64,000 nt of DNA from assembly GCA_964533965.1 (NCBI GenBank), contig CAZHNN010000013.1, forward strand, positions 1-64,000. The letters run 5' to 3'. The notes beneath the pieces were generated by a model. The model ran no database searches, was not told the DNA's origin, and saw nothing but the letters and a program-made list of their open reading frames with translations. A program made the position numbers and the translations under genes. The DNA is from RGIG3178 sp964533965 (GTDB lineage: Bacteria > Bacillota > Clostridia > Christensenellales > QAND01). Shown piece by piece: positions 24,763 to 34,044 of this stretch. Position 1 is the first letter of the stretch. Every line of letters starts with the position of its first letter.

Positions 24763-26598
24763 TTAGTCTATGGAACGTATGCCAAGCGTCTGCGCCAGAT
24801 CGCAATCGATGAGCACGGCTTTGTCCTCTTCGATGTACTGCGCCCATTCTTCCTTGGAATAATACGCCAATACAGAGCTGTATTTGCCTGACTTGGCGGA
24901 GCCCAATGCCGTCGTCTCAATGATGTAGTATTCGCCGGAACCCTTCCAGGTCTCAAGCGCCACCTGCGCGTGCGTGGGCAGTATGATGAGCATCACGTGC
25001 ATATTCGTAGCCTGCAGCGCTGACGCCACCGTGACCGCTGTCTCGATGCAAAGTCCGCTTTGTGAGTTGATGACCTCCGCGGGGGTGGACACGCGCTGCA
25101 TCCGGTTGCTCGAGGATGAGAACGGGGTCGCCACATACTTGACGTTCATCTGCGTTGCCAATGCGTTCATCACGGCTGCGGCCTGGTATAAGGGAACATC
25201 CTGGTCGTTGTAGCCGGAGACGGACTGGTACCCGCCGATGTAGGTGATCTTGCCGTTTGAAATGTCGCTGATCGAATCGGCTGCGGCGCGCAGCAAACTC
25301 TTTACTTCAGGCGCTTCGGGCGTCACCCAAGCGAGGATGTTCTCGTAGTTGGGCGTGCCGTCCTCGTTTTCCCACTGCATGTCAAAGCGGGAATAGATCT
25401 TAACGTTGCGCGACTCTTCTAGTTGCACCTTGCCGGTATCGGCCTCCGTTACCTTGATTTTGATCTGTGCGTCCTTGCTGGAATTGAGCGTGCTCGCCAC
25501 TCCTTCGAGGATAGGCGGATGAATCTTGATCTGCGTCTCGGCGCGTGTCAGGCTCACCTTTTGCTCGTATTTTTGTGTGAAGCCCGGGATCTCACAGCTG
25601 ATGATGACATCGCTGTTTCCGTTGTCGCTCCAGGCGCTGAGGAACGCTATGTTGTCCAACGACCGGTAGTTGGCAGGGATGATCTCGGTAACGGAATCGC
25701 ATGTTACATGGACCTGCTTCTTGGACGTGCTTTCCACAAGCGATGCGGACAACTCCAGCAAGCCGGTCTTGGGAACCGCATTGCGCGCAAGCGCATCCTT
25801 ATTGTCGTTGATCCAGGTCTGCATGCCTGTGAGTTCGGTTTGAATGTTTTTAAGGTCATCTTCGATCTTCTGTTGGCGGCGGGTAAAGCTCTTGTCCGCC
25901 TCGCTCATCAGCGAGTCAAGCTTGCGTTCGATCACGTTCATGTAGTATTGGCCGGAATTGAGGCGAAGCGGGTCTTCGATCGAAGAGCTTACCAGCACGA
26001 ACTGCAGCGCGCCCAGATAATCGTTGAGTCCCTGCGTCAATCCCTCGTGCATGTACTTCAAAAAGGACGGCGGCTTGATGGCCTTGAGCCGCGTGTTGAC
26101 ATCCGAGAACGCTTTGCCAAGAATATCGTATATCTGGTCGATGCTCTCGCTGCCGGAAGTCTTCATGCTGGTCAGCGGATCAAAGGCGTTCATAAGCGAT
26201 GACTCATAGGTCAGTATGTCCGACAATTCCGCCAGCACATTGTCCAGATCCTCTGCGCAGCGCTGTTTGACCTGCAGATATTGTTTGACGGCCACGTTGC
26301 TGTTGTAGTTTGTCGTATCCGCCTTGAGGACCGGGGCAAGCTGGCTTCTGAGGTTCGAAAGCGACGACTGGACGGATTGTATTTGCGATTGGTTATCCAG
26401 TGAGACGTTGTTCAACAGCGCATTGGCATTGTTCAGAACGCCGTTGATCGTGTCGATGTCCTTTTGGTTGGCCATCAAGAAGGCAGAGGCCTGTTGTCTG
26501 GGCAAAACGCCCGGGGCTGTACCGCATGCAATAAGCAGAACAGCCAACATCAAGGATGTTACAACGCACAGGTATTTCTTGGTTTGTGTCCTCATCAT
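24763..26598 (-). CDS. lipoprotein with coiled coil and transglutaminase-like domain
   Basis: 611 residues from ATG 26598 (GAGGTGCC upstream). Lipobox LLIAC near residue 25; residues about 40-290 are long Asn/Gln/Ser-rich helices, probably coiled coils; about 300-410 beta-rich; the C-terminal 180 residues resemble a transglutaminase/cysteine protease fold with SQSGLCIETAVTVASAL (Cys), LPTHAQVALETW (His) and YYIIETTAL (Glu/Asp). The order Cys-His-Asp fits. It may cross-link or cleave surface proteins; whether the triad is active is untested. Confidence 0.7.
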   Translation of the reverse strand: MMRTQTKKYLCVVTSLMLAVLLIACGTAPGVLPRQQASAFLMANQKDIDTINGVLNNANALLNNVSLDNQSQIQSVQSSLSNLRSQLAPVLKADTTNYNSNVAVKQYLQVKQRCAEDLDNVLAELSDILTYESSLMNAFDPLTSMKTSGSESIDQIYDILGKAFSDVNTRLKAIKPPSFLKYMHEGLTQGLNDYLGALQFVLVSSSIEDPLRLNSGQYYMNVIERKLDSLMSEADKSFTRRQQKIEDDLKNIQTELTGMQTWINDNKDALARNAVPKTGLLELSASLVESTSKKQVHVTCDSVTEIIPANYRSLDNIAFLSAWSDNGNSDVIISCEIPGFTQKYEQKVSLTRAETQIKIHPPILEGVASTLNSSKDAQIKIKVTEADTGKVQLEESRNVKIYSRFDMQWENEDGTPNYENILAWVTPEAPEVKSLLRAAADSISDISNGKITYIGGYQSVSGYNDQDVPLYQAAAVMNALATQMNVKYVATPFSSSSNRMQRVSTPAEVINSQSGLCIETAVTVASALQATNMHVMLIILPTHAQVALETWKGSGEYYIIETTALGSAKSGKYSSVLAYYSKEEWAQYIEEDKAVLIDCDLAQTLGIRSID

Positions 26599-26703
26599 GG
26601 GTGGCACCTCACAAACGAATGATTCTGTTGGTATTATACAAAAGCAATGTCGTATTTGGAATGATAATTATGGCAACAACATACAATGATGCCATATTTT
26701 GGA

Positions 26704-26973
26704 CTATTTTGCAACAAAGAGCAATCCGGACAACAGCCAAAGGCATATAAAAAATCCCGTAGAAACCGAATAGAGCACAAACGGCGTAAAGTCACGCTTA
26801 ACAAGCGCCGCGGCTCCCAGCAACCCTCCCGCGAAACCAATGACAAACAGGCCGGTTCCCGATAGCGAAACATGCAGCCATACCTTCGACACCGCCAGAA
26901 TGGAAAACAAGGCGGACAAAAGAAAGCCCGTGATGCCCATAAAGGTTTGCGGAAACAAGCGGATTCGGTTCAT
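26704..26973 (-). CDS. small membrane protein, three TM helices
   Basis: 89 residues from ATG 26973, six bases after AAGGAG. Three hydrophobic segments (about 9-30, 36-55, 64-86) with short charged loops (VKRDFTP). Layout is like many small Clostridia membrane proteins; no family recognised. It lies 105 bases upstream of the transglutaminase-like lipoprotein and on the same strand, so the two could be cotranscribed. Confidence 0.6.
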   Translation of the reverse strand: MNRIRLFPQTFMGITGFLLSALFSILAVSKVWLHVSLSGTGLFVIGFAGGLLGAAALVKRDFTPFVLYSVSTGFFICLWLLSGLLFVAK

Positions 26974-27162
26974 GATTCTCCTTACAAGCTGCAAGTAGCT
27001 TAAGAAGGGTCAGCATTGGAATGGCAAAAACGCTCGGGAGGCAAGGTCAAACAAGGCATAAAGCCATACTAGATATATGCGCAAACGGCAAAAAAAGAAT
27101 AAATGCCGGCATAAGCTGGCAATGAATAGCCGCCACTGACAAAAAACAAAAAACTATGAGCA

Positions 27163-27987
27163 TTACAGATTTTTGGGAAGCAGCTTACTCAGATCTGTTC
27201 CATGGGAACGACATATCCTTTTAAGGCCGAATAAACAGGCTGGATCCGTTTTGATGGTGTTTACTCCGTATTTACAAGTCAGTGTGGCCTTAAAGCCAAA
27301 TTCAAACAGGATAGAATCGGTACAATCGCTGATACCCCCATATGGGTATGCGAATGTATTTGGAATTTGACCGGTCTTTTGATATATTTCAACCTGAAAA
27401 TTCATAATATCTTCTTCCAAAGCTTTTTTATAGTGCTCAAGGGTTTCCCCCCGCATCCTCTTGCAGCCATACCTGCTCGTCTGGCTGTGCATATTGTAGG
27501 AATGGTTTTGAATTTCAACGTAACCGGATGAAATCATCTCATTGAGTTGATCCCAGTTTGCATGGGAATAATCGATGTTATCATCGGGTACTTTTGTAAA
27601 ATCATCAACATTTTTACCAATAACGGACAGTACGATTTCCATCTTATATTTTTTCAATAGCGGAAAAGCGTAGACGTAATTGTTCAGATAGCCGTCGTCA
27701 AACGTAAGGATGATAGGCTTTTGTGGCAAAGCGCTGCCGTTGTACACATAATCGATAAGATCGGACATCGTAATAGTTGTATAGTTGTTTTTGACAAGGT
27801 ATTGTAAGTCGCTTTCAAACTCGGTTGGACTGATTACGTCTTTTCCAAGCTTAAATGTTTTGACTTGATGATACATGATTATGGGTAACCGTATGGTTTT
27901 GTCAGAAGCATGATACAGTAATCCCTTAGGGATAAGGATAAGGACAAGGGCTAGCAATATCAAGGCTGCCAGAACTTTATACTTCAT
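27163..27987 (-). CDS. membrane-anchored polysaccharide deacetylase
   Basis: 274 residues with one N-terminal TM helix (about 5-22) as anchor. NodB homology domain: LPIIMYHQV, then TFDDGYLNNY (catalytic Asp and metal-binding Asp), IQNHSYNMHS (metal His pair) and FAYPYGG. Removes acetyl groups from N-acetylated sugars of peptidoglycan or a surface polysaccharide outside the cell. A second member of the family is encoded at 48505. The 190 bases between this gene and the small membrane protein gene hold no feature I recognise. Confidence 0.88.
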   Translation of the reverse strand: MKYKVLAALILLALVLILIPKGLLYHASDKTIRLPIIMYHQVKTFKLGKDVISPTEFESDLQYLVKNNYTTITMSDLIDYVYNGSALPQKPIILTFDDGYLNNYVYAFPLLKKYKMEIVLSVIGKNVDDFTKVPDDNIDYSHANWDQLNEMISSGYVEIQNHSYNMHSQTSRYGCKRMRGETLEHYKKALEEDIMNFQVEIYQKTGQIPNTFAYPYGGISDCTDSILFEFGFKATLTCKYGVNTIKTDPACLFGLKRICRSHGTDLSKLLPKNL

Positions 27988-28192
27988 CCTTGTCTCCCCT
28001 TTTCTTCTTACGGATTATATTTTATTCGTTTAGAATAATGTTTAGAAGATTATGGTATTTGAAAATGCGTATGATTTGCGGCGCAGTGAACAACCGTTCC
28101 CTTGAAAAAAGGGAAAGGATGTATTGAAATGCATTGGAGTTATCATATAGTATGAATTTTGAATTGATGCAAAAAGAAGAAAAGGATGTACC

Positions 28193-29191
28193 ATGCGAGA
28201 GATGAACACTTTGTTGGGCGTTTATGGATACGGTGATTGGACTGGACGAGTGGACATTCTGGAGCGGCATGCGCAGGAATTCGTCAGGCGGCTGCAGCAG
28301 CGGGAATGCGGCACAATCGATGTGGAAATCGCGTATAAGCATTCCAAATTGAATTATAGAAAGCATGTTGAAAAACAGCTGCAAAAAGCGCTGGGCCAGT
28401 TGAGCAGGGGTGAATGCAGGCAAATCATCGTCAGCTGCTATCAAGACAGCGCCGGTACCCAAAAGCAGTTGGGGCTGATGGTACTAGAATTTGGCTACAA
28501 CGCCATACGGGAACAGAGTGATGCAAACTATCCGAACAAGATGGAAATATCGTTTTGCCATGAGCTGCTTCCCGGTCTGTATGCGCAGCAGGAATGGACA
28601 CAGATACTTTTAAGCTTGAGTGCTGCTCTTGGTGCGGCAACGGGGTTTGTCGATTGCGCAAGGTTCATGTTGAACGGATCGGAAACCCCGATGGAAATGC
28701 CTGTGTGCTTTATTTCCGGCACAGCACCCGAAAAGCATTACAATAAGAAACTACGAGGATACACATGGGGCAGCGTGCTGACCAAAGGGCATATCGCGGC
28801 GCTCGGCGGAACAGAAAAGGCACTGCAAATCCCGCACAGTTATAGTCGAAGCATCACGATAAACGGGGAAGAAGCGCTGTATTTGCAGGCAACGGATAGC
28901 CTTTGGGAATTTTCACCCGAACAGCGGCTTGCACTGAAAAAAAGCATGGGGCCCGTTCTCTACAAAGAAGACCTCTTCTTGATATCCGGCCAATTCTGGG
29001 CGGAGCGCACAGAGTATTGGGAAAACCTTATCGCGCTGGACGAGGAGGAAAGAAAACGGTGGGATTGTTTTGTCGAGCTGTACAAACAGGGAACCAAGAG
29101 CTATGATGCTAGGAAGGAAATGGCAGAAGAAAGAAAATTCTACGGAATAAACGAAAGAGGCATCATCGTCGAAAAGGAAGAGATGCAGTGA
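28193..29191 (+). CDS. hypothetical cytosolic protein, possibly DUF3396/immunity-like
   Basis: 332 residues without signal peptide or TM helix. It contains GYTWGSVLTKGHIAALGGTEKAL, a pattern reminiscent of DUF3396 (type VI immunity) proteins, followed by ALYLQATDSLWEFSPEQ; the last 60 residues are charged and helical. The similarity is weak and from memory. No toxin gene is adjacent. SD AAAAGGATG precedes the ATG. A strong terminator follows 15 bases after the stop. Confidence 0.6.
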   Translation: MREMNTLLGVYGYGDWTGRVDILERHAQEFVRRLQQRECGTIDVEIAYKHSKLNYRKHVEKQLQKALGQLSRGECRQIIVSCYQDSAGTQKQLGLMVLEFGYNAIREQSDANYPNKMEISFCHELLPGLYAQQEWTQILLSLSAALGAATGFVDCARFMLNGSETPMEMPVCFISGTAPEKHYNKKLRGYTWGSVLTKGHIAALGGTEKALQIPHSYSRSITINGEEALYLQATDSLWEFSPEQRLALKKSMGPVLYKEDLFLISGQFWAERTEYWENLIALDEEERKRWDCFVELYKQGTKSYDARKEMAEERKFYGINERGIIVEKEEMQ

Positions 29192-29206
29192 TTGCTCTAT
29201 AAGCAT

Positions 29207-29231
29207 AAAGGGGGGGAGTACCCCCCTTTTT
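29207..29231 (+). terminator. terminator
   Basis: AAAGGGGGG-AGTA-CCCCCCTTTTT: perfect stem with long T-run. Confidence 0.85.
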
Positions 29232-29262
29232 ATGTAGTCTGTGCGTTTACTTGTCGATCGCG

Positions 29263-30105
29263 TCACGCCGGCGGCCTTGCGCCGTCCAGCAATTGTGGTG
29301 TGCTCAATCCGAAGGTGTATTGAAAGTGTGGCTGATCGACGAGTTTGGAGTATACCGTTTTCCAGTTGCCGCCCCACTCCAGGCCAACCTGCTCACCAAG
29401 CCGACCCATCTGATTGAATTTCGCCATATCGTTCCAGTTCACTGTGCCGTTTGTCAGCGGTGCTGCGTCGAACGCCAGCCCCCAGTTGTGGTAGCTGTCG
29501 CCTCCCATCGCATCGGTGACGATGGGCCCGGGCGCTGTTCTGCCCTGCGCGTAGTAGGCATCCTGATCGTCCCAGCTGCGGAACACCGAATAGATCCTCA
29601 CGTCCAGGCCGTTCTGCGCGCACAGCGCCAGAAAACGGCGGGCAAGCGTTGCCACATAAGGGTTCAGCGCGTCGATGTTGTTGTTGGTTGGGCGTTTGGA
29701 GAAATCGTCGGGCGGGTTCGGGTTGAACAGCTGCTGCCTTGTCCTTGGCGCTACATTCCCGTTCATCACGAGGCCGTTTACACTCTGGAACCTCCGGACG
29801 GTGTCCCTCGTCCTCGGTCCGTAAATTCCGTCCGGAGCACCGGCGTTGAATTGAAGTGAATTCAGCTTGTTTTGCACCCGGATCACTTCGTTAAACAAAG
29901 CGCCCCATGTAATTGGGCCGACGATGCCGTCGGGCACGAGCTTATGTTCCGCCTGAAAATCCCTCAGCGCTTCATCCGTATCGGCGTCAAACGTGCCGGT
30001 CACGGCAATGTTGTTAAAGTTGAAGTTCAGTCCGATTAGGTTCATCTGAAGGATCCGGACCGCCGGTCCCTGGGAACCGAGCCGTATTGTCGGAAGTGCG
30101 GGCAT
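29263..30105 (-). CDS. peptidoglycan-binding M15 peptidase (D,D- or L,D-endopeptidase type)
   Basis: 280 residues from ATG 30105 (GGAAGGTGATATCC upstream); no signal peptide is visible. Two PG-binding repeats: RLGSQGPAVRILQMNLI with DGIVGPITWGALF, and NKLNSLQFNAGAPDGIYGPRTRDTVRRFQ. The C-terminal M15_4 domain has GDSYHNWGLAFDA, i.e. the zinc motif SxHxxGxAxD, and the later PHFQ. It should cleave stem peptides of the wall. Without a signal it could be released by lysis or act in sporulation/germination; similar clostridial proteins are spore- or phage-related. Confidence 0.85.
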   Translation of the reverse strand: MPALPTIRLGSQGPAVRILQMNLIGLNFNFNNIAVTGTFDADTDEALRDFQAEHKLVPDGIVGPITWGALFNEVIRVQNKLNSLQFNAGAPDGIYGPRTRDTVRRFQSVNGLVMNGNVAPRTRQQLFNPNPPDDFSKRPTNNNIDALNPYVATLARRFLALCAQNGLDVRIYSVFRSWDDQDAYYAQGRTAPGPIVTDAMGGDSYHNWGLAFDAAPLTNGTVNWNDMAKFNQMGRLGEQVGLEWGGNWKTVYSKLVDQPHFQYTFGLSTPQLLDGARPPA

Positions 30106-30323
30106 GGATATCACCTTCCTGCGGAAATTCTTCTGTATGTTATTCCGCATGGGTGGAAATGTGAAAAGGTTGTCTGGGCTTCGCATGCTTGCGCCGTTGT
30201 ACCCCAATCTTCCTTATGATAATATAATTTATATATTCAAGGAGATTTTGTTCGTAGCTGGTTGCAGCGGTCTAATTGTTGGCTATTTACATATTGGATA
30301 TGATTTTATAAGGAGGATTTCAC

Positions 30324-31487
30324 ATGAAGTATCGTAAGTTTGGCAAAAAAGACTTTATGGTCTCTGCCTTCGGCATGGGATGCATGCGCATGCCGATGGA
30401 GACCAGACCCGACGGAAGCCGGGGATTTGACCACGCCGAATCCATCCGCATGATCCACAGAGCCATAGAGGGGGGCGTCAACTACTTCGACGCTGCCAAC
30501 TCGTATGGCGACGGAGAATGCGAAATCGTATTGGGCGAAGCGCTCGCCACAGGCTCTCGCAGGGAAAAGGTGCATATCACGACGAAGATCCATCCGCATG
30601 TTGCGCCCAACGAAGACGTGCTGTTGGAGACGTTCGAGCGGCAATGCCGGCGCCTGCAGACCAACTACATCGATTGCTATTTGGTCCACCAGCTCAACGA
30701 TAGCGACCGGTTCGACCGTTTTGTTAACCACAACATGCTTCCGACGTTCATCAAGCTCAAGGAGCAGGGGCGTATCGGCGGCATCGGTTTCTCCTACCAC
30801 GGCAATCCGGAAGGGTTCAAGCGGTGTTTGGACTACTACGACTGGGATATGTGCCAACCGCAGTTTAACATCTTGGACATCAACCGGCAGGCCTCTGTGG
30901 ACGGTATCCGGTATGCTGGCCAGCGCGGTATCCCCGTGGTTGTCATGGAGCCTTTAAAGGGCGGCAGCCTCGCGCACGTGCCGCCGAAGATCCAACAGAT
31001 CTACGATTCGTTCCCCGTCAAGCACACGCCGGTCGAGTGGGGCTTCCGCTTTGTGGCGGACTTCCCCGAAGTCGCTTGCATTCTAAGCGGTGTATCGACG
31101 ATGGAGCAATTGGAAGACAATTTGCGTATCTTCGACACTCTTGAGCCCAACATGCTCAGCCAGAAAGAGAAGGATTTGATCTACAAGGTCAAAGCCACCT
31201 TCGATGAAATGATTGCCGTACCCTGCACCGCATGCCGTTACTGCATGCCCTGCCCGCAGGAGGTGGACATTCCACGCATCTTCTCAATGTACAACGATGC
31301 ATCTATGGTCGGCGATTTTACCCATGCGAAGAGGGGATATTCACGCATTTCCGACAGGCGTGTGAGCGCTCACGGGAAAGCCGCCGACGCTTGCGTGGAG
31401 TGCGGCGCCTGTGAGGCGGCTTGCCCGCAGCAGATCCCTATCATCGAAAAGCTGAAGGAAGCCCACGCGAAGATGACGGCGAAGTAA
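30324..31487 (+). CDS. aldo/keto reductase with ferredoxin-type domain
   Basis: 387 residues. AKR barrel: MKYRKFGKKDFMVSAFGMGCMR, YFDAANSYGDGECE (catalytic Asp-Tyr region), TKIHP (Lys) and IDCYLVHQ; C-terminal ferredoxin-like part (about 290-387) with CTACRYCMPCP and CVECGACEAACP, eight cysteines for two 4Fe-4S clusters. These clostridial AKRs are soluble flavin-independent oxidoreductases of unknown substrate; the clusters suggest coupling to ferredoxin. SD AAGGAGGATTTC is strong. Confidence 0.88.
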   Translation: MKYRKFGKKDFMVSAFGMGCMRMPMETRPDGSRGFDHAESIRMIHRAIEGGVNYFDAANSYGDGECEIVLGEALATGSRREKVHITTKIHPHVAPNEDVLLETFERQCRRLQTNYIDCYLVHQLNDSDRFDRFVNHNMLPTFIKLKEQGRIGGIGFSYHGNPEGFKRCLDYYDWDMCQPQFNILDINRQASVDGIRYAGQRGIPVVVMEPLKGGSLAHVPPKIQQIYDSFPVKHTPVEWGFRFVADFPEVACILSGVSTMEQLEDNLRIFDTLEPNMLSQKEKDLIYKVKATFDEMIAVPCTACRYCMPCPQEVDIPRIFSMYNDASMVGDFTHAKRGYSRISDRRVSAHGKAADACVECGACEAACPQQIPIIEKLKEAHAKMTAK

Positions 31488-31502
31488 GGGTAAACCTGAA
31501 TA

Positions 31503-31533
31503 AAAGGTCTTGAGCAAAGCTCAAGGCCTTTTA
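31503..31533 (+). terminator. terminator of the aldo/keto reductase gene
   Basis: AAAAGGTCTTGAG-CAAAG-CTCAAGGCCTTTT stem with one G-T mismatch, 15 bases after the stop. Confidence 0.8.
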
Positions 31534-31723
31534 TGATCCGATATATTCGATCAGAGCGAATCTTATTGCGCGGTGACAAAGAGATCACCTTCTCCATGGG
31601 TAGGCGCTACTTTCCCCGGCGCAGACCAGACCCAATGTCCGGATCTATCGATCAAACCGTGCATGGTATCGGTTTGAGCATCTGCCAGAAGGTAGACGGC
31701 ATCCTCTGCAAGACCCGCCACTG

Positions 31724-32266
31724 TTACACGTCCATGCCGTATATCGCGCAGGCAAAGGTTCGGGCTCCATCAAAACTCGTGTACGTTCCATCCGTCTGGT
31801 ATTGGAATCCTGCCTTTCTCATGACGGAACCGGACGCCGAGTTGTCCTTGGCGTGTCTGCACGAAAAGGAACGGATGCCGACGGTGTCGATGAGATACTC
31901 CATCATAAGCCGTAGCGCTTCGGTGGTGTATCCGTGGTTCCAATACGCTTTTGCAATGCAATACCCAATCTCGAACTGCTCTGGTTCCAAACAAGCTCGG
32001 GAAGCGCCGATCGAACCGATCAGCGTTTTCGTATCGGCCAATTCGATGCCCCAATCATAGAAATCCGGACGGCGATATCCCTGATCGCATTCCGATAGCC
32101 AGGCTTTTGTGACCTCGATGTCAGAATGCGGATTCCAACGGAGGAACTTTGTGACCTGTGGGTCACTGGCCCAGTTGTGAAAGACGCTATCGGCATCTCC
32201 CGTGCATAGGGGCCGCAGATGCAGGCGGTCACCCCGCAAGACAGGTGTTCCCTGATGGTTGGCCAT
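31724..32266 (-). CDS. GNAT acetyltransferase, RimJ/RimL type
   Basis: 180 residues from ATG 32266 with GAGGAGG upstream; the frame is open 75 codons further but lacks an SD there. LRGDRLHLRPLCTGDAD opens the fold, EIGYCIAKAYWNHGYTTEALRLM is the acetyl-CoA helix region, and CRHAKDNSASGSVMRKAGF the closing motif. N-acetylates an unknown small-molecule or protein amine. The 240 bases upstream contain no intact gene. Confidence 0.85.
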   Translation of the reverse strand: MANHQGTPVLRGDRLHLRPLCTGDADSVFHNWASDPQVTKFLRWNPHSDIEVTKAWLSECDQGYRRPDFYDWGIELADTKTLIGSIGASRACLEPEQFEIGYCIAKAYWNHGYTTEALRLMMEYLIDTVGIRSFSCRHAKDNSASGSVMRKAGFQYQTDGTYTSFDGARTFACAIYGMDV

Positions 32267-32508
32267 AAAAATTACCTCCTCGTATTGCCGATGGCGAAAA
32301 AGATACCATAAATAAAAATAGTATATCATAGATAAAACCCATGATAAACCACACAAAAAACCGAGAATATATCTCTCCACACAAGATCCGAATGGTTGGG
32401 ACCGGAAATCCCATGACACGATCGATATTTTAAAAGAAAAGAAGCTCCACAGATACCTGAATACCGATGGAACCATCCAAAGACGACTCATTTCTTATCT
32501 GAATGATA

Positions 32509-33315
32509 TCATATCAACTCGCAGACGATGGTGAGATAAATGTTGTCATCGCCGCCGGTGCTCTTTGTAAGCGATACCTTCCAAGTTGCATTGTCCTTGG
32601 TGAAAGAAACCGTCTTGTTGTACCGATCTTCCGTCTTTTTAAATCCGGTCTCCTTGCCGTATTCCTTCTGGTAGAGGTCCGTGAACTGCTTTGTTGTCAG
32701 CGTGCTGACATAGCTTGTGCTGTATTCCCGGCACAGCTTGTTTTCGCTATAAAAGAGGCGGAACCGCTGCGAATACAGCGTATTCTTCTCGCCAAGCGCA
32801 GGAACGCCGCCGCTGTACTCCTGAAAATAGGGGTTTAACTCCACCTTTTGCTGTTCCGAAAGCCCCACCTGAATTGTTACTTCAAACGGCGCATCCGCGC
32901 TGTTACGGCTTATGGTGATGTCCGCCGGATGCCCGTTCGCATTGCCGGCAAGCGACCCGTCGTAGGATACCTCATCGGTTGGTATGACGATCTTGTTGTA
33001 AAACGCCATCGCCTCTTCCTGGCTGGATTGTGTCGTGTAGGTCAGCGTATATACGTTGTTGCCCAACAAGAAACTGTGAGCGGTCTTCATCGTCTCAAAC
33101 CCGCAGCTCGTGACTTGTATGCACTTATACAGCGGCAGTACATCCAGCGGATATTGGGACAAAAGAGCCGTTCTGTCTCCTCCCGAAAGATCTTCCGGCG
33201 CCGCCAGAGGCACTGGGGCCGGCGTGAGCTGCACAGAAGCCTTTTTGGAGAGGGACTTGCAGCCCAATGACAGAAGCAGCGTCAACAGAACGATGGCCCA
33301 TGCGAGTTTTCTCAT
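32509..33315 (-). CDS. lipoprotein of an unrecognised three-member family (copy 3)
   Basis: 268 residues from ATG 33315 (AAGGAGAGC upstream). Lipobox LLSLGC near residue 19, then SQYPLDVLPLYKCIQVTSCGF, NVYTLTYTTQSSQEEAMAFYNK, NPYFQEYSGGVPALG, KNTLYSQRFRLFYSE, YVSTLTTKQFTDLYQKEYGKE and a C-terminal LTIVCE. It is closest to copy 2 (23776) in the last 80 residues. Located 9 kb from the other two, so the family has dispersed. Function unknown; exported and membrane-tethered. Confidence 0.7.
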   Translation of the reverse strand: MRKLAWAIVLLTLLLSLGCKSLSKKASVQLTPAPVPLAAPEDLSGGDRTALLSQYPLDVLPLYKCIQVTSCGFETMKTAHSFLLGNNVYTLTYTTQSSQEEAMAFYNKIVIPTDEVSYDGSLAGNANGHPADITISRNSADAPFEVTIQVGLSEQQKVELNPYFQEYSGGVPALGEKNTLYSQRFRLFYSENKLCREYSTSYVSTLTTKQFTDLYQKEYGKETGFKKTEDRYNKTVSFTKDNATWKVSLTKSTGGDDNIYLTIVCELI

Positions 33316-33390
33316 ATGCTCTCCTTGTTTTGGATTGTTCAAAACGCAATGGTAAAGATGGCGCGTCAGTCCCATATTGTCCTCTGCGCT

Positions 33391-33939
33391 TTAGCGCATA
33401 TAGAAGATGACCAAGCTCAATTCCGCGTCATCAAAGCCGGTGTTGCGGTAGCTGTGCGCCGTGTCGGCGGAAAAGCGTATGGAATCTCCCTTTTGAAGGT
33501 GAATTATCTCCGCGTTTGTCATGATGTCCGCCTCACCCGAAAAGACCGTGATATATTCCACCGTGCCGTGGATGTGCCCTTCCGCCTGTAGAAATCCGTT
33601 GGCTTTGATCACAATGCGATAGGTCTCAAACCGGGTGGATTCATCGAAGGGGAACAAAGGGTAATTGATAAACCTGCCTTCATCCTCCACAAGCGGCTTA
33701 ATCGCCTGATGCTCCAGCATGCGGATGCCTTGTTCGTGCTCGAGCAGTTCTGTAAACGAGGTCTTCAGACCGTTTGCAATCTTCCACAATACCGAAATGG
33801 TAGGATTGACCTCGCCGCGCTCAATCTGCCCAAGCATGCTCTTGGAAACCCCGGTCAACTTGGCGGCCTGCTCCAAACTCAAATGGTTGGCTTCCCGAAT
33901 GGCTTTCAGGTTGTTGGCGACGCGGGCATTGACATCCAT
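33391..33939 (-). CDS. XRE-cupin transcription regulator
   Basis: 182 residues: helix-turn-helix (residues about 8-65, LSLEQAAKLTGVSKSMLGQIERGEVNPTI split over two helices) and a C-terminal cupin (about 105-180, EGHIHGTVEYITVFSGEADI, IRFSADTAHSYRN). This architecture senses a small molecule in the cupin barrel and usually controls a divergent transporter or metabolic gene. It is divergent from the LysE-type exporter at 34045 with a shared 105-base promoter region, so that gene is its likely target. SD GGAGGGAT. Confidence 0.88.
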   Translation of the reverse strand: MDVNARVANNLKAIREANHLSLEQAAKLTGVSKSMLGQIERGEVNPTISVLWKIANGLKTSFTELLEHEQGIRMLEHQAIKPLVEDEGRFINYPLFPFDESTRFETYRIVIKANGFLQAEGHIHGTVEYITVFSGEADIMTNAEIIHLQKGDSIRFSADTAHSYRNTGFDDAELSLVIFYMR

Positions 33940-33954
33940 GAGATCCCTCCACTA

Positions 33955-33983
33955 TTGACGATATACTGCACGATATGTACAAT
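33955..33983 (+). promoter_or_regulatory. promoter of the LysE-type exporter gene, with dyad
   Basis: TTGACG (33955-33960), 17-base spacer, TACAAT (33978-33983). The arms TATACT (33962-33967) and AGTATA (33986-33991) form a dyad centred near the -10, a likely binding site for the divergent XRE-cupin regulator. Confidence 0.6.
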
Positions 33984-34044
33984 ATAGTATACACATGGCT
34001 TGCTTGTATTATTATATCATCGAGGAAACAGAGGAAAAAGAGCG

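Noticed and set aside
29191..30105. Prophage endolysin cassette
   Set aside because: The M15 peptidase has PG-binding repeats, but no holin, tail or other phage gene is adjacent.
32330..32532. Possible decayed coding segment on the plus strand (YLSTQDPNGWDRK...IQRRLISYLND)
   Set aside because: About 60 codons without start or SD; I briefly considered a transposon protein remnant but found no motif to support it.
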